Shown: positions 1-10,378, counted from the stretch's first letter. The stretch: DNA of 64,000 nucleotides from Dactylellina haptotyla (GCA_031310005.1 CM062383.1:2418001-2482000), one strand, 5' to 3'. A program made the numbers and translations. Notes: generated by a model from the sequence alone, not told the origin.

Positions 1-648
1 CGTGGAGGTGGCTACCCAAGCATCAACTACGATGACCCGAACGTCTTCAAGGGCGGTGCTACCTACGCTCCCTCCTCTTATCCCGGTGGCCAGTCGCCTC
101 CCCCAACTTATACCGCTGGTCCTGAGGCGGCGCCCAGCACTTCTTCAGGTGCCCCACCAAACACTACAGCTCCTCCAGCAACTGGAACCGTTCGACCATC
201 CGGACGTGTCCTCTCTTCCTACCCACCAAACTACGATGACCCGAACGTCTTCCGTGCTCCTACTGGCGGTATTACAATCGTTTCCCTCACCGAGAGAATT
301 TCCAAGCCAGCTCCTACCCCTGGTGGCTATAGCGTTGCTTCCAACTATGGTTCCAACTACGCCTCCATCGATCCCAATGCCACCGAGAACTTCAGACCTC
401 TCTCTGGAACTGTCGGCATCGTTACCCTGAACCCACCTCAAACCTTCCCACCTCCTATCACCACCTCCATCCCCATCATCACCAGGGCTACCTCCGCCTA
501 TCCTAGCATAGACTTCAGCAACCCAAGCGTCTTTGCCGGCCCAGACCCCAACGCTCGCATCGCGGGCAGTGGTAGCGGTAGCGCTCCACCTGCTGCCACC
601 AGCAGCGCGGCCCCGTCCAGCGCGGCCCCATCCAGCGCGCGCCCTTGA
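1..648 (+). CDS. 3' end of a Pro/Ser/Thr-rich repeat protein (5' partial)
   Basis: An open frame runs from base 1 to a TGA at 646-648 with no stop in 215 codons, so this is the C-terminal part of a gene that begins outside the window. The sequence is rich in Pro, Ser, Thr, Gly and Ala. It carries a degenerate repeated motif: YPSINYDDPNVF near residue 5, YPPNYDDPNVF near residue 75, YASIDPNATENF near residue 121 and YPSIDFSNPSVF near residue 169. The end is low-complexity (GSGSGSAPPAATSSAAPSS). Composition and repeats resemble a secreted or wall-associated fungal protein, but the N-terminus is missing, so secretion cannot be shown. No family is recognised. There is no GPI-type hydrophobic tail. 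Confidence 0.7.
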   Translation, partial: RGGGYPSINYDDPNVFKGGATYAPSSYPGGQSPPPTYTAGPEAAPSTSSGAPPNTTAPPATGTVRPSGRVLSSYPPNYDDPNVFRAPTGGITIVSLTERISKPAPTPGGYSVASNYGSNYASIDPNATENFRPLSGTVGIVTLNPPQTFPPPITTSIPIITRATSAYPSIDFSNPSVFAGPDPNARIAGSGSGSAPPAATSSAAPSSAAPSSARP

Positions 649-1888
649 AGAAAGAATTTATAATGCTTCATTTCAATAAATTTGTTAGGAGTTGGTTGCA
701 CAGTTCGGAAAAGAAAAGAAATCTCACACACACACAATTTACGAATACGAAAAATAACATAAACCCCCCCACTCAGCTACCTACCTACCTCCCTTACCTC
801 TCTCCATCCAAAAAAGCGGGCATATTAGTGTTTAACGTTTAGTGTGTAGCTTCACACCTCAATGTAGTTTTATCCTAGACTCAAGAAATACATTCCTTGG
901 AGGTTCTTGCAAGCTCTTCATATGAATTTCTTTTTCTTCATTTCTTTTATTTCCAAATCTTTTCCATGGGTTTTTTCTTCGGGTTACATCATGTTTTCCT
1001 ATTAGCTTGTCAACTTTTCTTTTTATTTAGTCTGCATCTTCCGTTCTGATGGCGCTGTTATACCAATGGCCTTAGTTGTTTCTTACTTTCTATATACGAT
1101 AACCATCATCTATCATGAGCGCGCTCCCTTCTCAATGGAACTTCAGAATTAAACACACACATCTAACCGATCCTGCACGCGTGAGAAATAATAAGTAACC
1201 GAACACAAAGGTAACCGATCGATCGGTGTTGATGGGTATATTTTTTCCATGATAAGAAAAAAAAAATAAAAAAGTTAAAAAAGGTTGCTCGGTTTCGTTT
1301 GTAAGGCTGAGCTTATAGCCTACAGATACCGCTTTGGTACTGCCGTCAGCTCGGCTCTCAGCCCCTGCACAAGCATCCTCAACCAGGAAACAATTTGTCC
1401 AACCCTTTTCAGCCGCGAGAACCCCAATTGGCTGCCGACAAAAGCCAGGACAGTGCGACTGCATCTTTTTTCCGCACACGCATAAGTCGGGGCTATATTT
1501 AGGTGCACGTCCTGTCTGCCGAGCACGCGTTGGATTACTTGGTACTTCACATGAATTATCTTACCTTTTTGTATTGCTAGTGCTACGATCGATATATGCG
1601 AGAGTGATTATCTTGATAAAAAGCTTTTAATTTATCTGTGCTTCTGAACGCACTAAATACAAGACTTTTTTATTTGGTGTTCGAAATATATTTTCGAACC
1701 CCTTGAGGCAATGCATACCAACATCGAGTACAAAAATTGTAAAACACACAAAAACCCAATAGAAAAAAAAATCGCTAAATACATACAATGAAGTTAAAAA
1801 ATGTTGGAATGATACTGCTCGTAAAGGCTGTCAACCCGTGTATGGTGTCAGTCTATACACCTTCCATATTCTATTCTTTTTTTTGCGC
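649..1888. other. Intergenic region, convergent 3' ends
   Basis: This stretch lies between the 3' ends of the repeat-protein gene and hsp104. It is AT-rich with T-runs and A-runs, a short CA tract near 726-737 and a CTAC repeat near 777-791. I see only short chance reading frames on both strands and no RNA gene. It probably holds the two 3' UTRs. Confidence 0.6.
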
Positions 1889-4678
1889 TTAATCGTAAAG
1901 CCCATCGCCGTCCATCTTCTGATCATCTTCGAAATCGCTCATGTTCATATCTACATCCTCATCGACGTCACTGTCATGGTTTGGAACGACGATTACCTTC
2001 TCGCGGCCACCTTCGGTGGAGAGGACAACGTGTGCCTCTTCGCCATCTCGGACGGCGCCCTTGAGGATAAGCACCGCAAGGGGGTTTAATACCTCCTTCT
2101 CGATGACTCTTTGCATGACTCTGGCACCGTATGCTTGGGAGAAGCCAGCTTGTGCGAGGTAATCCTTCGCCCGATCGTTGACCACAATGCGAATATTCTT
2201 CCCATTGTCGTTCAGACGCTTCTGCACTTCGCCTAGCCGCAAATCGACGATCCTGCGGATGCCGTTGCGGTCGAGCTGGTTGAAGATGACAATGGAGCTG
2301 AGACGGTTGATGAACTCTGGTAAGAAGTGGCGGCGGATAGAGTCCATTACTAGCTCCCTGGTTTCAGAGTCGATCTTGCCATCGCCGCTGCGGCGGGATG
2401 TGAGATATTCGGCGCCGAGATTGGAGGTGAGGATAATGACGGTATTCTTGCCGTCGACGATACGGCCTTGGGAGTCAGTGATTCTGCCTTCGTCGAGAAG
2501 TTGGAGAAGGACAGTGAGGACTTCCTTGGCTGCCTTCTCAACCTCGTCGAAGAGGAGGATAGAGAATGGTTTTCTTCGGAGTGCTTCAGTGAGTTGGCCG
2601 CCTGCATCGTGGCCGACGTAGCCGGGTGGAGCACCGATAAGTCTGGCCACGGAGTGTTTCTCCATGTACTCCGACATGTCGAAGCGGATCATGCTCTTCG
2701 GATCGTCGAAGAGGAACTCAGCAAGACATTTTGTGAGAAGAGTTTTACCAGTACCTGAAGGACCGCAGAAGAGGAAACTGGCAATGGGTTGATTGGGGTT
2801 GCTTAAGCCAGATCTCGAGAGACGGATGGCGTTGGAGACAGCTTTGACAGCCTCCTTCTGTCCAACGACGGCTCTGGAGAGATACTTCTCCATGTTGAGA
2901 AGCTTTTCCTTTTCGGTTGTCTTCAGGCGGGTGACGGGGATACCGGTCCATTTGGCAACGATCTCGTTGATTTGATCAGGTCCGACGACGTCGGTGACAA
3001 GGGGTGACTCGCCGTCTGGGTGTGGGTTGGAGAGTTGATCGACTTCGGCTTGCATTTTCTGTCGCTCTAAGAGCTGGATGCGCTCCTCGAGTTCGGGAAT
3101 GACGTGCTTGTCGAGATCGTAGACTTCAGAGAATCTCCTCTCACGTTCGAGGGCTTCCCTTCTGTGTCGTTTTTCCTCTAAACGTTTCTTGAGGTCTTGG
3201 AGTTCGTTGCTTCGACGCATTTCCGACTCGTACTTCTCACGGACGGGGCGCAGCTCTTCTTCCACGTTCGCCGCCTCCTTGCGTGCGATTTCGAGACGCT
3301 CTTTGGAAGCCGCATCCTTCTCACGTTCGAGAGCGTGTATTTCGATTTCGATTTGGCGGAGCTTGCGCTCGAGGTGGTCGAGGGCTTCCGGTTGAGACTC
3401 GCGGGCAACTCTGACAGCGGAGCAAGCCTCGTCCATCAGATCGATGGCCGAATCGGGGAGCTTGCGGGAGGTGAGATATCGCTGTGCGAGAGTGGCAGCG
3501 GTAACGAGGGCGGAATCGAGAATGGTAGTTCCGTGGTGGACCTCATATCGCTCCTTGAGACCTCTGAGGATAGAGATGGTCTCAGGAAGCGAGGGTTCCT
3601 TGACGATGACTTGCTGGAAACGACGTTCGAAAGCGGCATCCTTTTCGATGTATTTTCTGTACTCCGCTAGAGTAGTGGCACCGATACAGTGGAGCTTGCC
3701 ACGAGCCAACATGGGCTTGAGCAAGTTGGCCGCATCCATGCCACCGTCACCGCTTGCTCCGGCTCCCATGAGGAGATGGATCTCGTCGATGAACAGAACG
3801 ATCATTTCTTTGCTTTCTTCGATTTCTTTGAGGACTGACTTCATCCTCTCCTCGAACTCTCCACGGTACTTGCTACCGGCTACCAACGCACCAACGTCGA
3901 GAGATAACAGCTTGCATTGGGCCAGGTTCGCAGGAACATCGGCAGCAACAATTCGTTGGGCCAAACCTTCCGCGACACTGGTTTTACCAACACCAGGCTC
4001 ACCGATCAAGACCGGGTTGTTTTTTGTTCTTCTGGATAGAATTCTGATAACTCTGCGGACTTCTTCTTCTCGGCCGATGACGGGGTCAAGTTTTCCTTCC
4101 CTCGCTTGGGCGGTCATGTCGATTGTGAACTTTTGCAGAGCCTCGTTGGGGGATTCCGCGTCTGCGGTCTTGCTGTCCATCCGTCTATCGCCTCGGATGG
4201 CAGTAATGGCGTCCTGCAAGACCTTGATGTTGGGAACGTTGGCAGTCTTGAGGGCGACCTGGACGGTGGGGTCCTCGACGACTCCCATGATAAGATGGTC
4301 GACGCCGATGAACTTGTCCTTCTGTAGCTTTTGCAGTTCGTGCGCCTTACGGAAGACCTTGGTCATTGTGGGGGAGAATGTGGGGTTCTCTGGTGGAGGA
4401 TCCTGGGAAGGGGACCTGACCAGAGCCTTCTTGAGCTCACGGTCGAGGGTTTGGAAGTCACCGTTGGCGCGTTCTACGGCCTGGCGAAAGGTGGAGGGCC
4501 CCTGAGGGACGGCATCGGTCACACCGGGCTTGCTGTCATCGGGAGGCGGGCTGAGGAGGGAGACGGCAAGGTTGATGGGCCGGATTTCGACGTGTGAGTA
4601 CTGTCCGGCAAGCTCGATGGCGTGCTGGATGGCCCTGAGGGCTCTATCTGTGTAGTCGTGACCGCCTGGTCCAGACAT
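1889..4678 (-). CDS. hsp104: Hsp104 / ClpB-type AAA+ disaggregase
   Basis: This encodes a 929-residue, single-exon member of the Hsp104/ClpB family, a cytosolic hexameric ATPase that pulls polypeptides out of aggregates with Hsp70/Hsp40. Visible parts in order are a Clp N-domain (about 1-160), the first AAA+ module with Walker A GEPGVGKT (226-233), pore loop KYRGEF (270-275) and Walker B VLFIDE (294-299), and the charged coiled-coil middle domain (about 420-545). The second module has Walker A GPSGTGKT (639-646), pore-loop GYVGHD (686-691) and Walker B ILLFDE (707-712). The C-terminus is acidic (DSDVDEDVDMNM) and ends DGDGLYD, unlike the DDLD-type tail of budding yeast. Length is as expected for fungal Hsp104. 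The ATG at 4676-4678 gives the canonical N-terminus. A possible heat-shock element lies about 370 bp upstream. Confidence 0.97.
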   Translation of the reverse strand: MSGPGGHDYTDRALRAIQHAIELAGQYSHVEIRPINLAVSLLSPPPDDSKPGVTDAVPQGPSTFRQAVERANGDFQTLDRELKKALVRSPSQDPPPENPTFSPTMTKVFRKAHELQKLQKDKFIGVDHLIMGVVEDPTVQVALKTANVPNIKVLQDAITAIRGDRRMDSKTADAESPNEALQKFTIDMTAQAREGKLDPVIGREEEVRRVIRILSRRTKNNPVLIGEPGVGKTSVAEGLAQRIVAADVPANLAQCKLLSLDVGALVAGSKYRGEFEERMKSVLKEIEESKEMIVLFIDEIHLLMGAGASGDGGMDAANLLKPMLARGKLHCIGATTLAEYRKYIEKDAAFERRFQQVIVKEPSLPETISILRGLKERYEVHHGTTILDSALVTAATLAQRYLTSRKLPDSAIDLMDEACSAVRVARESQPEALDHLERKLRQIEIEIHALEREKDAASKERLEIARKEAANVEEELRPVREKYESEMRRSNELQDLKKRLEEKRHRREALERERRFSEVYDLDKHVIPELEERIQLLERQKMQAEVDQLSNPHPDGESPLVTDVVGPDQINEIVAKWTGIPVTRLKTTEKEKLLNMEKYLSRAVVGQKEAVKAVSNAIRLSRSGLSNPNQPIASFLFCGPSGTGKTLLTKCLAEFLFDDPKSMIRFDMSEYMEKHSVARLIGAPPGYVGHDAGGQLTEALRRKPFSILLFDEVEKAAKEVLTVLLQLLDEGRITDSQGRIVDGKNTVIILTSNLGAEYLTSRRSGDGKIDSETRELVMDSIRRHFLPEFINRLSSIVIFNQLDRNGIRRIVDLRLGEVQKRLNDNGKNIRIVVNDRAKDYLAQAGFSQAYGARVMQRVIEKEVLNPLAVLILKGAVRDGEEAHVVLSTEGGREKVIVVPNHDSDVDEDVDMNMSDFEDDQKMDGDGLYD

Positions 4679-5374
4679 TTTTGAATATGGCGATATTAAA
4701 GAATTAAAAGGGTAACGAACTCAATAATGTGAGAGAGAATGTGTAATGAGATGGGGGGAATTGTGTCGTAACTTCGTAAGAGACAGATGATGAGATTGCC
4801 TTATGTACGTCTGTGGCAGAGGCTCATGTGATGAGTCGCAGTGACTTGGTCTATTAATGCAGGAATGATGAGGTGGGAAGAATAGAGGAAAAGGAGGACA
4901 GACAGGTTACAGCGGGCGAATTTATTTACATCGGACGGGAACCGGCGGGTGGCCTGACAGGAAACGGTCGAGATCGCGAGAACGGGCGAGGTTGTGCTCG
5001 ACTGTGCTCGACTGACGTAGAAGCCCGGCGAACTTGGCCGCGACTTCGAGAGCTTTCCCCCGCCCATCGCAACACATTCCCGTTCGGGCCGTGACGTCAA
5101 TCTCAACACGCTCAACACACTCTGAGCACACACACAACACAGACAACACAGACAACACCCCGCCGGATCGTTGCCGAGGTCACGTGTGTAAACAGAGTAA
5201 ATACGGGTGCCTATGATTTGACTGAATAACGGCGTATTGGATCGATACTTTACGGGAAAGGAAGTAAAAAGGAGTGGAGCTCTACCATACGGATGAGGAT
5301 CCTGGCAGAGTCCATACCTAAAAGGATAGTCGACGCTGCGAACCATGACATGACAGGCAAAAAGAAAGGTTGAG
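4679..5374. promoter_or_regulatory. hsp104 upstream region
   Basis: About 700 bp separate the hsp104 start from the tRNA-Gln gene. The first 200 bp are purine-rich on the plus strand. A CA/AC-rich tract with repeats of the unit acaacacaga lies near 5120-5157. No convincing gene is present; reading frames here have low-complexity or incoherent translations. Confidence 0.5.
5045..5057. promoter_or_regulatory. Candidate heat-shock element (one mismatch)
   Basis: The bases TTC-GA-GAG-CT-TTC match three alternating 5-bp units of the Hsf1 site TTCnnGAAnnTTC, with one mismatch in the middle unit (GAG for GAA). It sits about 370 bp upstream of the hsp104 ATG, a sensible place for heat induction. It is short and imperfect, so chance is possible. 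Confidence 0.35.
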
Positions 5375-5455
5375 AGGTCGTATTGGGAATTGAACCCAAG
5401 TCGCCAGAAGTCTCGCAATCAGAATCTGGAGTGCTAACCACTACACCATACAACC
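5375..5455 (-). tRNA. tRNA-Gln (CUG) with a 9-nt intron
   Basis: The minus strand folds into a full cloverleaf: acceptor GGTTGTA/TACGACC with discriminator T, D-arm TGGTGTAGTGGTTAGCA, anticodon stem CCAGA/TCTGG and T-stem TTGGG/CCCAA. The anticodon CTG reads from plus bases 5420-5422. A 9-nt intron (5410-5418) lies after position 37, the canonical site. Without it the tRNA is 72 nt. Internal A and B boxes are present. Confidence 0.93.
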
Positions 5456-5906
5456 GTTCAGATGCTGATCTGACTAAAAAGACCGTACTTGAACCTGCCA
5501 GCCAAAGATGCTCTGACATGCTGTGACTGTTTCGACCCTTCCGTCCAAAAATAGACCAACACATTTTCTCCAACAATGTCACGAGATTCTTTCCCATAGA
5601 CTTTTGCGGTGCCGATATTTGTAGTTGTCTGCTCGCGTGCACACTACCCTGGCTTGCCAAAAGTATAAATTCTTCATAGAGCTTGTTATGAAATCAGAAC
5701 GCCAAGCTGACCTATTCATAGAATTCATCTACTCGGATTTTTGTCAGGCCATGATGCCACTTTCCTAAACAGTAGCGCACGGATTTGACATTCATTCGGC
5801 CAATCTTAGCTAGTCTACGATAAACCCAGACTATCACCCCACAAATCTGACAGGATCCCTGCCAGCGCACGATCATGATGCACTAGAACAACTTCACCTA
5901 TATCAA
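5456..5906. other. Inter-tRNA spacer
   Basis: This 450-bp spacer lies between oppositely oriented tRNA-Gln and tRNA-Pro. I see no coding or RNA signal other than flanking sequence of the two tRNAs. Confidence 0.5.
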
Positions 5907-5994
5907 GCGACTGTGGTTTAGTGGTATAATTCTCGCTTAGGGATACCTAAGTTCAAATTGCGAGAGGTCCCAGGTTCGATCCCTGGCAGTCGCC
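5907..5994 (+). tRNA. tRNA-Pro (AGG) with a 16-nt intron
   Basis: The cloverleaf has acceptor GCGACTG/CAGTCGC with discriminator C, D-arm TGGTTTAGTGGTATAAT, anticodon stem CTCGC/GCGAG and T-arm CCAGG-TTCGATC-CCTGG. The loop TTAGGG gives anticodon AGG. About 16 nt (starting atacctaag) interrupt the loop after position 37. Removal leaves a 72-nt tRNA that resembles other fungal tRNA-Pro(AGG). Confidence 0.93.
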
Positions 5995-6341
5995 TGATAA
6001 TTCATTCTTTTTGCTGCTTTTTGATCCATCTACGGGTCCGGACGATGGTATTTTTACAGGGGAAGGTGAATCTACGTTTTCAGACCGCGGTATGCGTTGG
6101 TTGTGATGTTTCTTTTGTGGAAGTTCCAGCCGTGAAGTCAGGGGTGGAATATTTTGTATTTAAAGTTCGTGCTAATTATACATCATTATATGCATTACAG
6201 GCCGTTGGGTTACACCAACTCCTCGTCCCATGACATTATTGAATATCCGATTTCGTAAAAAACCAAAAAACCATCACAACTGAGCGATTTTCATTATCAT
6301 ATTTCGTATGTGTTTTGTCCCCCCCGCGTTTACGTTTACGT
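5995..6341. other. Spacer between tRNA-Pro and the AA1-like gene
   Basis: AT-rich with T-runs just after the tRNA, consistent with Pol III termination. The remainder likely holds the 3' UTR of the neighbouring minus-strand gene. No gene seen. Confidence 0.5.
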
Positions 6342-6854
6342 TTAAGAAGGAGTAGTGGGTTTCTTGAGCTGGGTGTAGCTACTGTAAGGAATTTCGAATG
6401 CAGTAGTGTGGTTGATGTATTGAACGTTTCCGTTCGGGTTTGCTGGGTTGACTCTAGTCTGGACGTCGTTTCCGACCCAAATGATGCCCATATCTGCGAC
6501 CTGATCGTAGTTCCGCTTATGCAGAACAGTAAGGGCGTATCCGAGTCCGGCGTAGTATTGAAAGCCGAAAGCTACGCCGGGCTTGTCGCACTTTGTAGGG
6601 AATGGAGTTGTAGCGATGGTAGGCTGGATGCTCTGGGAGGCGTAACATTTTGCCGAAAGTCTAGTCGCTGGGTTGGTCACAGTGAAAGACACGTAGGCGG
6701 TGACCGAGTGAGGAACGCCAGAGTCGTAAAAGTCTGTGATTTGGAATGTGTTCGCTGTCGCACGGGCAGAGATGACATGGTCCTCTGCGATAATAGGGCT
6801 CGCCTGAGTGGCAGCCAAAGAGAGAAGTGGAAGGAGAAGAGTAGAGAACTGCAT
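6342..6854 (-). CDS. Small secreted protein, AA1/Alt a 1-like
   Basis: A 170-residue single-exon protein. It opens with a clear signal peptide (MQFSTLLLPLLSLAATQASP, cleavage probably near residue 18-20). The mature part contains FQITDFYDSGVPHSVTAYVSFTVT, which resembles the opening strand motif of fungal AA1-like (Alt a 1-type) domains (W-x-I/V-x-x-F-x-x-x-C-x-P-H-S-V). Only two cysteines are visible in the mature part (KCYAS and TKCDK), compatible with one disulfide. Alt a 1-like proteins are secreted beta-barrel proteins, some acting as effectors or allergens. Assignment is by motif resemblance only. It starts at the ATG 6852-6854; the 5' flank is AT-rich. Confidence 0.8.
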   Translation of the reverse strand: MQFSTLLLPLLSLAATQASPIIAEDHVISARATANTFQITDFYDSGVPHSVTAYVSFTVTNPATRLSAKCYASQSIQPTIATTPFPTKCDKPGVAFGFQYYAGLGYALTVLHKRNYDQVADMGIIWVGNDVQTRVNPANPNGNVQYINHTTAFEIPYSSYTQLKKPTTPS

Positions 6855-9000
6855 TATGAACGAGTGATGGAAAACGAATGTGTATTTGGAGTTTGATATT
6901 TGATGGATATGGATAGAAATCGATCGCAGCGATATCCCATCCTTTTATAGACAAATGTCGTTCGACGGTAACATGATAAAGTTATTACATAATGTCATAC
7001 CACTCCTTCGACCATCGGAAATGACTTTGGGGTACCCCAAGATCGCGAGATCCAATAAAATTGTGCTGCCTTCCTATTCTGCAACTAGTCCCCCTAGCTA
7101 GCGCGGAATGCAGCGCAGAATCATTCGCACTCGCGGTCTAGAAAAGCTTCCTGTATGACGCCACGAAGGCTTAAATCCGCATGTTTCAGCCGCACCATCC
7201 CCCAACTTTAGAATCTCGTCGCGCACAATCTGTACACAACTCTGAGCTCCCCGCAAGCCGACCAGTTAAAATTCGAATCTTGTCACCACCGTTATAGTTT
7301 TAGGGAAAGCTTGTTTTCATGATGGGAATTAGCTGAAAAGCCATTATTAATTTTCGTGATTGAGAAATTAATATCCAGGAAGTCTGGAAGGCGCGATCGC
7401 CCCGCGTTCATCCTTATGCAGACTAGATTTATGACCCGCGAAGATCAAACGGAGGAAAAGGCTTGTATTACCTGCACTATGGTCCGTCCATCTCGGGTGT
7501 AACGTCCAAAGAACCGGGCAAAAAGCTTAAGAGACGGTTTAACAGTGGACACATTGTATTAAAAAAGATCATTCTGGATAACTAATATACAGCAGGTCTG
7601 GTATGGGAAACGGATATATTCTCAAACTATGCTAAAACTAAACTAGAGGCAGCATTTCCAGTTGTATAGCTGACATCTGCTGTCCGACTGTATACAAATA
7701 TTGAAATTATTTCCACCATTTTTATTCGGTGATTCCGCAGCTACCACATCTCTTCGTCCGTATACTGAGACTTCACATAAGTATAGATGTTGTCCTGAAG
7801 TTGTAGTAATATATGAGATTATAGGTGAGAAAAAGTTTTAAGAGGTTTAATGTCTTGTAGATAGTATTAATCGGGCGAATAGTTTTCGATTTATTATATT
7901 TGTATCTTTTGCAGGGTTGAATGACGCCACAGTATATTTATTTGGATTTGTAGCCGCTCGATTTCCTTCCCCCCACATTGAAGTAAGTTCCTCTGACTTT
8001 TGAATATGTTTGGTGACCATTGAAAGTCTACTGTGATAGTTTAATATAGGTTTTACATGTAATTTTTCATTTTTTAGCCAACCATAGGGTTTGTGAGAGC
8101 TTTAGACTTTAGGTAGCCTAAAATATATATGACGACTACCTCTTTTGCATAGATTATTAGACTAGTCACGTACATGAACTTGATTGTGCATGGAGATTCC
8201 CTATGGATTTCTGGGAGTATAGCGTATTGTCTATGCGCGGAAACACGAAAGATCAATATATAGTTCCAAATAGACCAATGGTCTTCAAACTGTCGGAGTC
8301 GTTGACGAGTTGTTATTAATATCATATTTAGTGAGAATTGTTCTGAGTGAATGTTCTCTATATCCGAGAAGTTTTGATAGTGAGGCATACGGTTTTTTCG
8401 CAATTGGTGACTTCAGAACTCCGTCTGAAGTCGCATTAAAGTGAGGCATAAAGCTAAGCAATGGGCACGTTTCGTCGAACGAAACCATCTGTTAGGTTTC
8501 ATCTTTGAGAGTTCAATCTCATAGAAAAGACCAAAAATATCAATTTGCGGTAATCATGATATATCATTGATACGATATAGGTTATACTGTATGGAACATT
8601 CGTTATTGTCTTCATAGGGATAGTATTAGGGAGAAATTAGAAAGACATCATAGAAGTTCATGTCTCATCTGGCAAACATAATTTGGGGACACCCATGATG
8701 CTGTTTTGGTAACGTTGCAATCATATGCGAGTGAGTATTTAGTTTATCATAACACAGAATTGGACCACATCAATTTGTTCAGGAATCCCTTTCATATAAT
8801 AGAGTTTCATTTGAGTATGGTGAAAAATAAGTAATGAGAATGTTTGTGAAGTGGAGGAAGAAGAGTGCCGAGAAGCGCCGAGCCGGTTTTATAGAGGCAA
8901 CGTTGGAGGACGCGGGAAAAATTCCGCCAAGTTTGTCACCAATGAGCGATGCCTTGGATATTTCTGAGCATCACTCTAAGGATGTAGCTCTGAACTGGTA
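6855..9000. other. Gene-free AT-rich region
   Basis: About 2.1 kb without a supportable gene. Open frames are under about 110 codons, lack family signatures and overlap each other. The first 500 bp upstream of 6854 probably hold the promoter of the AA1-like gene. The AT content and the lack of remnants of known elements suggest diverged noncoding sequence. Confidence 0.5.
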
Positions 9001-9822
9001 TTAAAGCATCGGCCCTACCCAAAGAAATTCTGACGGCTCGTAAACTCTTATTCGCGACAAGTACTTCAGACTACGACATCCGATGAGGTGACCTGAAGAG
9101 TCTTCCACTTCCCCCCATAAACTTAGGGTGATCGGCGGGTTTCGCATGACGAAAAAGTCAGGTTTTACGGCTAGGTATATCCACATTTGAAACCTAAAGG
9201 AGTGACAGCTCTGCCACATGATATCCACGAGAGGAAGGGGGTGTTGCTGTCGTGTTTCCTCCATCTTGTCGGCAAAGGGGCGCAACATTGATTTGAATAT
9301 TCCTTTGTTTTCGTCCTCGTTGAATGAGAACGCAGCAAAACGCGAAGCACGTTCTTCTATTGCTGGTCGGACGATAGTTGCAGAGCGCCGGTAAGGCGAC
9401 CGAAGAGGCTTAAAGGTAACGATGCACTTGGAATTTTCTGCGAAGATGGCAAACAGATCGTGTATTCTATTAAGCGTGTCGTCAACCCGTTCAATAATAT
9501 TCACCGACGAATATGGCTCGTTGGCAAACGAAAACAAGCGTAGGAGTTTTTTCCAAAACAGTCTTAGAATAGATTGCGCCGCCGGGGTAACTTCCAATAG
9601 ATACGCAATATCCGGATTTTCTTCAGAATACAATAGATTATTGGGCGTATCTTTGGGTATCCCTGTGGTCATGTACTCTTTCAGAGCGGCAGAGTTGTCG
9701 ATAAGGCTTCTCCAAGTGGAACAAACCGCTCTATATCTTATTATATCAAGAACGTCGAACTCTAGGAGGAGTATTTGCTCGAGAATCTCGGGTATGAAGA
9801 GGACACGGTTGGCTGTCGCCAT
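9001..9822 (-). CDS. F-box protein
   Basis: A 273-residue single-exon protein. Residues 8-45 form an F-box-like motif: the spacing of IPEILEQILL, then LDIIRYRAVCSTWRSLID, matches the L-P-x-E-x-x-x-x-I-L...R-x-V-C-x-x-W-R-x-x-I pattern that binds Skp1. The rest, including an arginine-rich stretch and an aromatic C-terminal part (WGEVEDSSG, EPSEFLWVG), has no recognised repeat such as WD40 or LRR. Small F-box proteins of this type are numerous and fast-evolving in filamentous fungi and usually serve as SCF ubiquitin-ligase adaptors; the substrate is unknown. The start ATG is 9820-9822. Confidence 0.8.
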   Translation of the reverse strand: MATANRVLFIPEILEQILLLEFDVLDIIRYRAVCSTWRSLIDNSAALKEYMTTGIPKDTPNNLLYSEENPDIAYLLEVTPAAQSILRLFWKKLLRLFSFANEPYSSVNIIERVDDTLNRIHDLFAIFAENSKCIVTFKPLRSPYRRSATIVRPAIEERASRFAAFSFNEDENKGIFKSMLRPFADKMEETRQQHPLPLVDIMWQSCHSFRFQMWIYLAVKPDFFVMRNPPITLSLWGEVEDSSGHLIGCRSLKYLSRIRVYEPSEFLWVGPML

Positions 9823-10293
9823 GGCGGGTCAGCGTAGCATGAGCATAAGTATGATCGGTCCTAGGCACGAAGTTGAAGTCGCACCGGATCTACCCTCGAG
9901 CCTAAATTCAATATGGCGTTCTGCTGTGCCACACGTGGCTCCCTTTTGGAGTTACACGACAAACATTCCCTTTGTGGAACATCAGAACAACGCATCGCAA
10001 TAGCCTCGCAAATTTGAAATCAACAGATTCAGTAAAAGATGCAAATTCGAAATTTCGACGCCAAAACGACGGTTTCGCTGCAGGGAAAATTTATAATCCG
10101 AAAAAGCATGTTATTTAGATCCATTTTCTATCAAGAAGTAAAATAATTGCCAAAAAAAAGAGAGAGAAACTTCATATCTAAAACAACACATCTCCGCACA
10201 TTTTCAGCTTTTTGACTTCATACGAGCAAAAGAATGGCAAAAAAGTATCTGATGCGGATGCATCTAATGCTACTCGATCTTGGTAGATTGAAT
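9823..10293. other. Spacer between F-box gene and tRNA-Lys
   Basis: AT-rich. The first 200 bp upstream of the F-box start are the likely promoter. A plus-strand open frame overlapping the F-box gene is its antisense shadow. No other gene seen. Confidence 0.5.
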
Positions 10294-10378
10294 AGCCCGA
10301 TGCGGGGGTCGAACCCGCAGCCTTCAGATCGCAGGATGCCCTAAGAGTCTGACGCTCTACCGATTGAGCTAACCGGGC
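10294..10378 (-). tRNA. tRNA-Lys (CUU) with a 12-nt intron
   Basis: The minus strand gives acceptor GCCCGGT/ATCGGGC with discriminator T, D-arm TAGCTCAATCGGTAGAGC, anticodon stem TCAGA/TCTGA and T-arm GCGGG-TTCGACC-CCCGC. The loop CTCTTA gives anticodon CTT. A 12-nt intron (gggcatcctgcg) lies after position 37. Without it the tRNA is 73 nt and fits fungal tRNA-Lys. Confidence 0.93.

Noticed and set aside
3444-4505. 353-codon plus-strand frame inside hsp104
   Set aside because: It is antisense to a conserved Hsp104 coding sequence; long shadow frames are expected from the codon bias.
9422-10003. 193-codon plus-strand frame
   Set aside because: Antisense shadow over the 5' half of the F-box gene; the translation is Ser/Arg-rich without structure.
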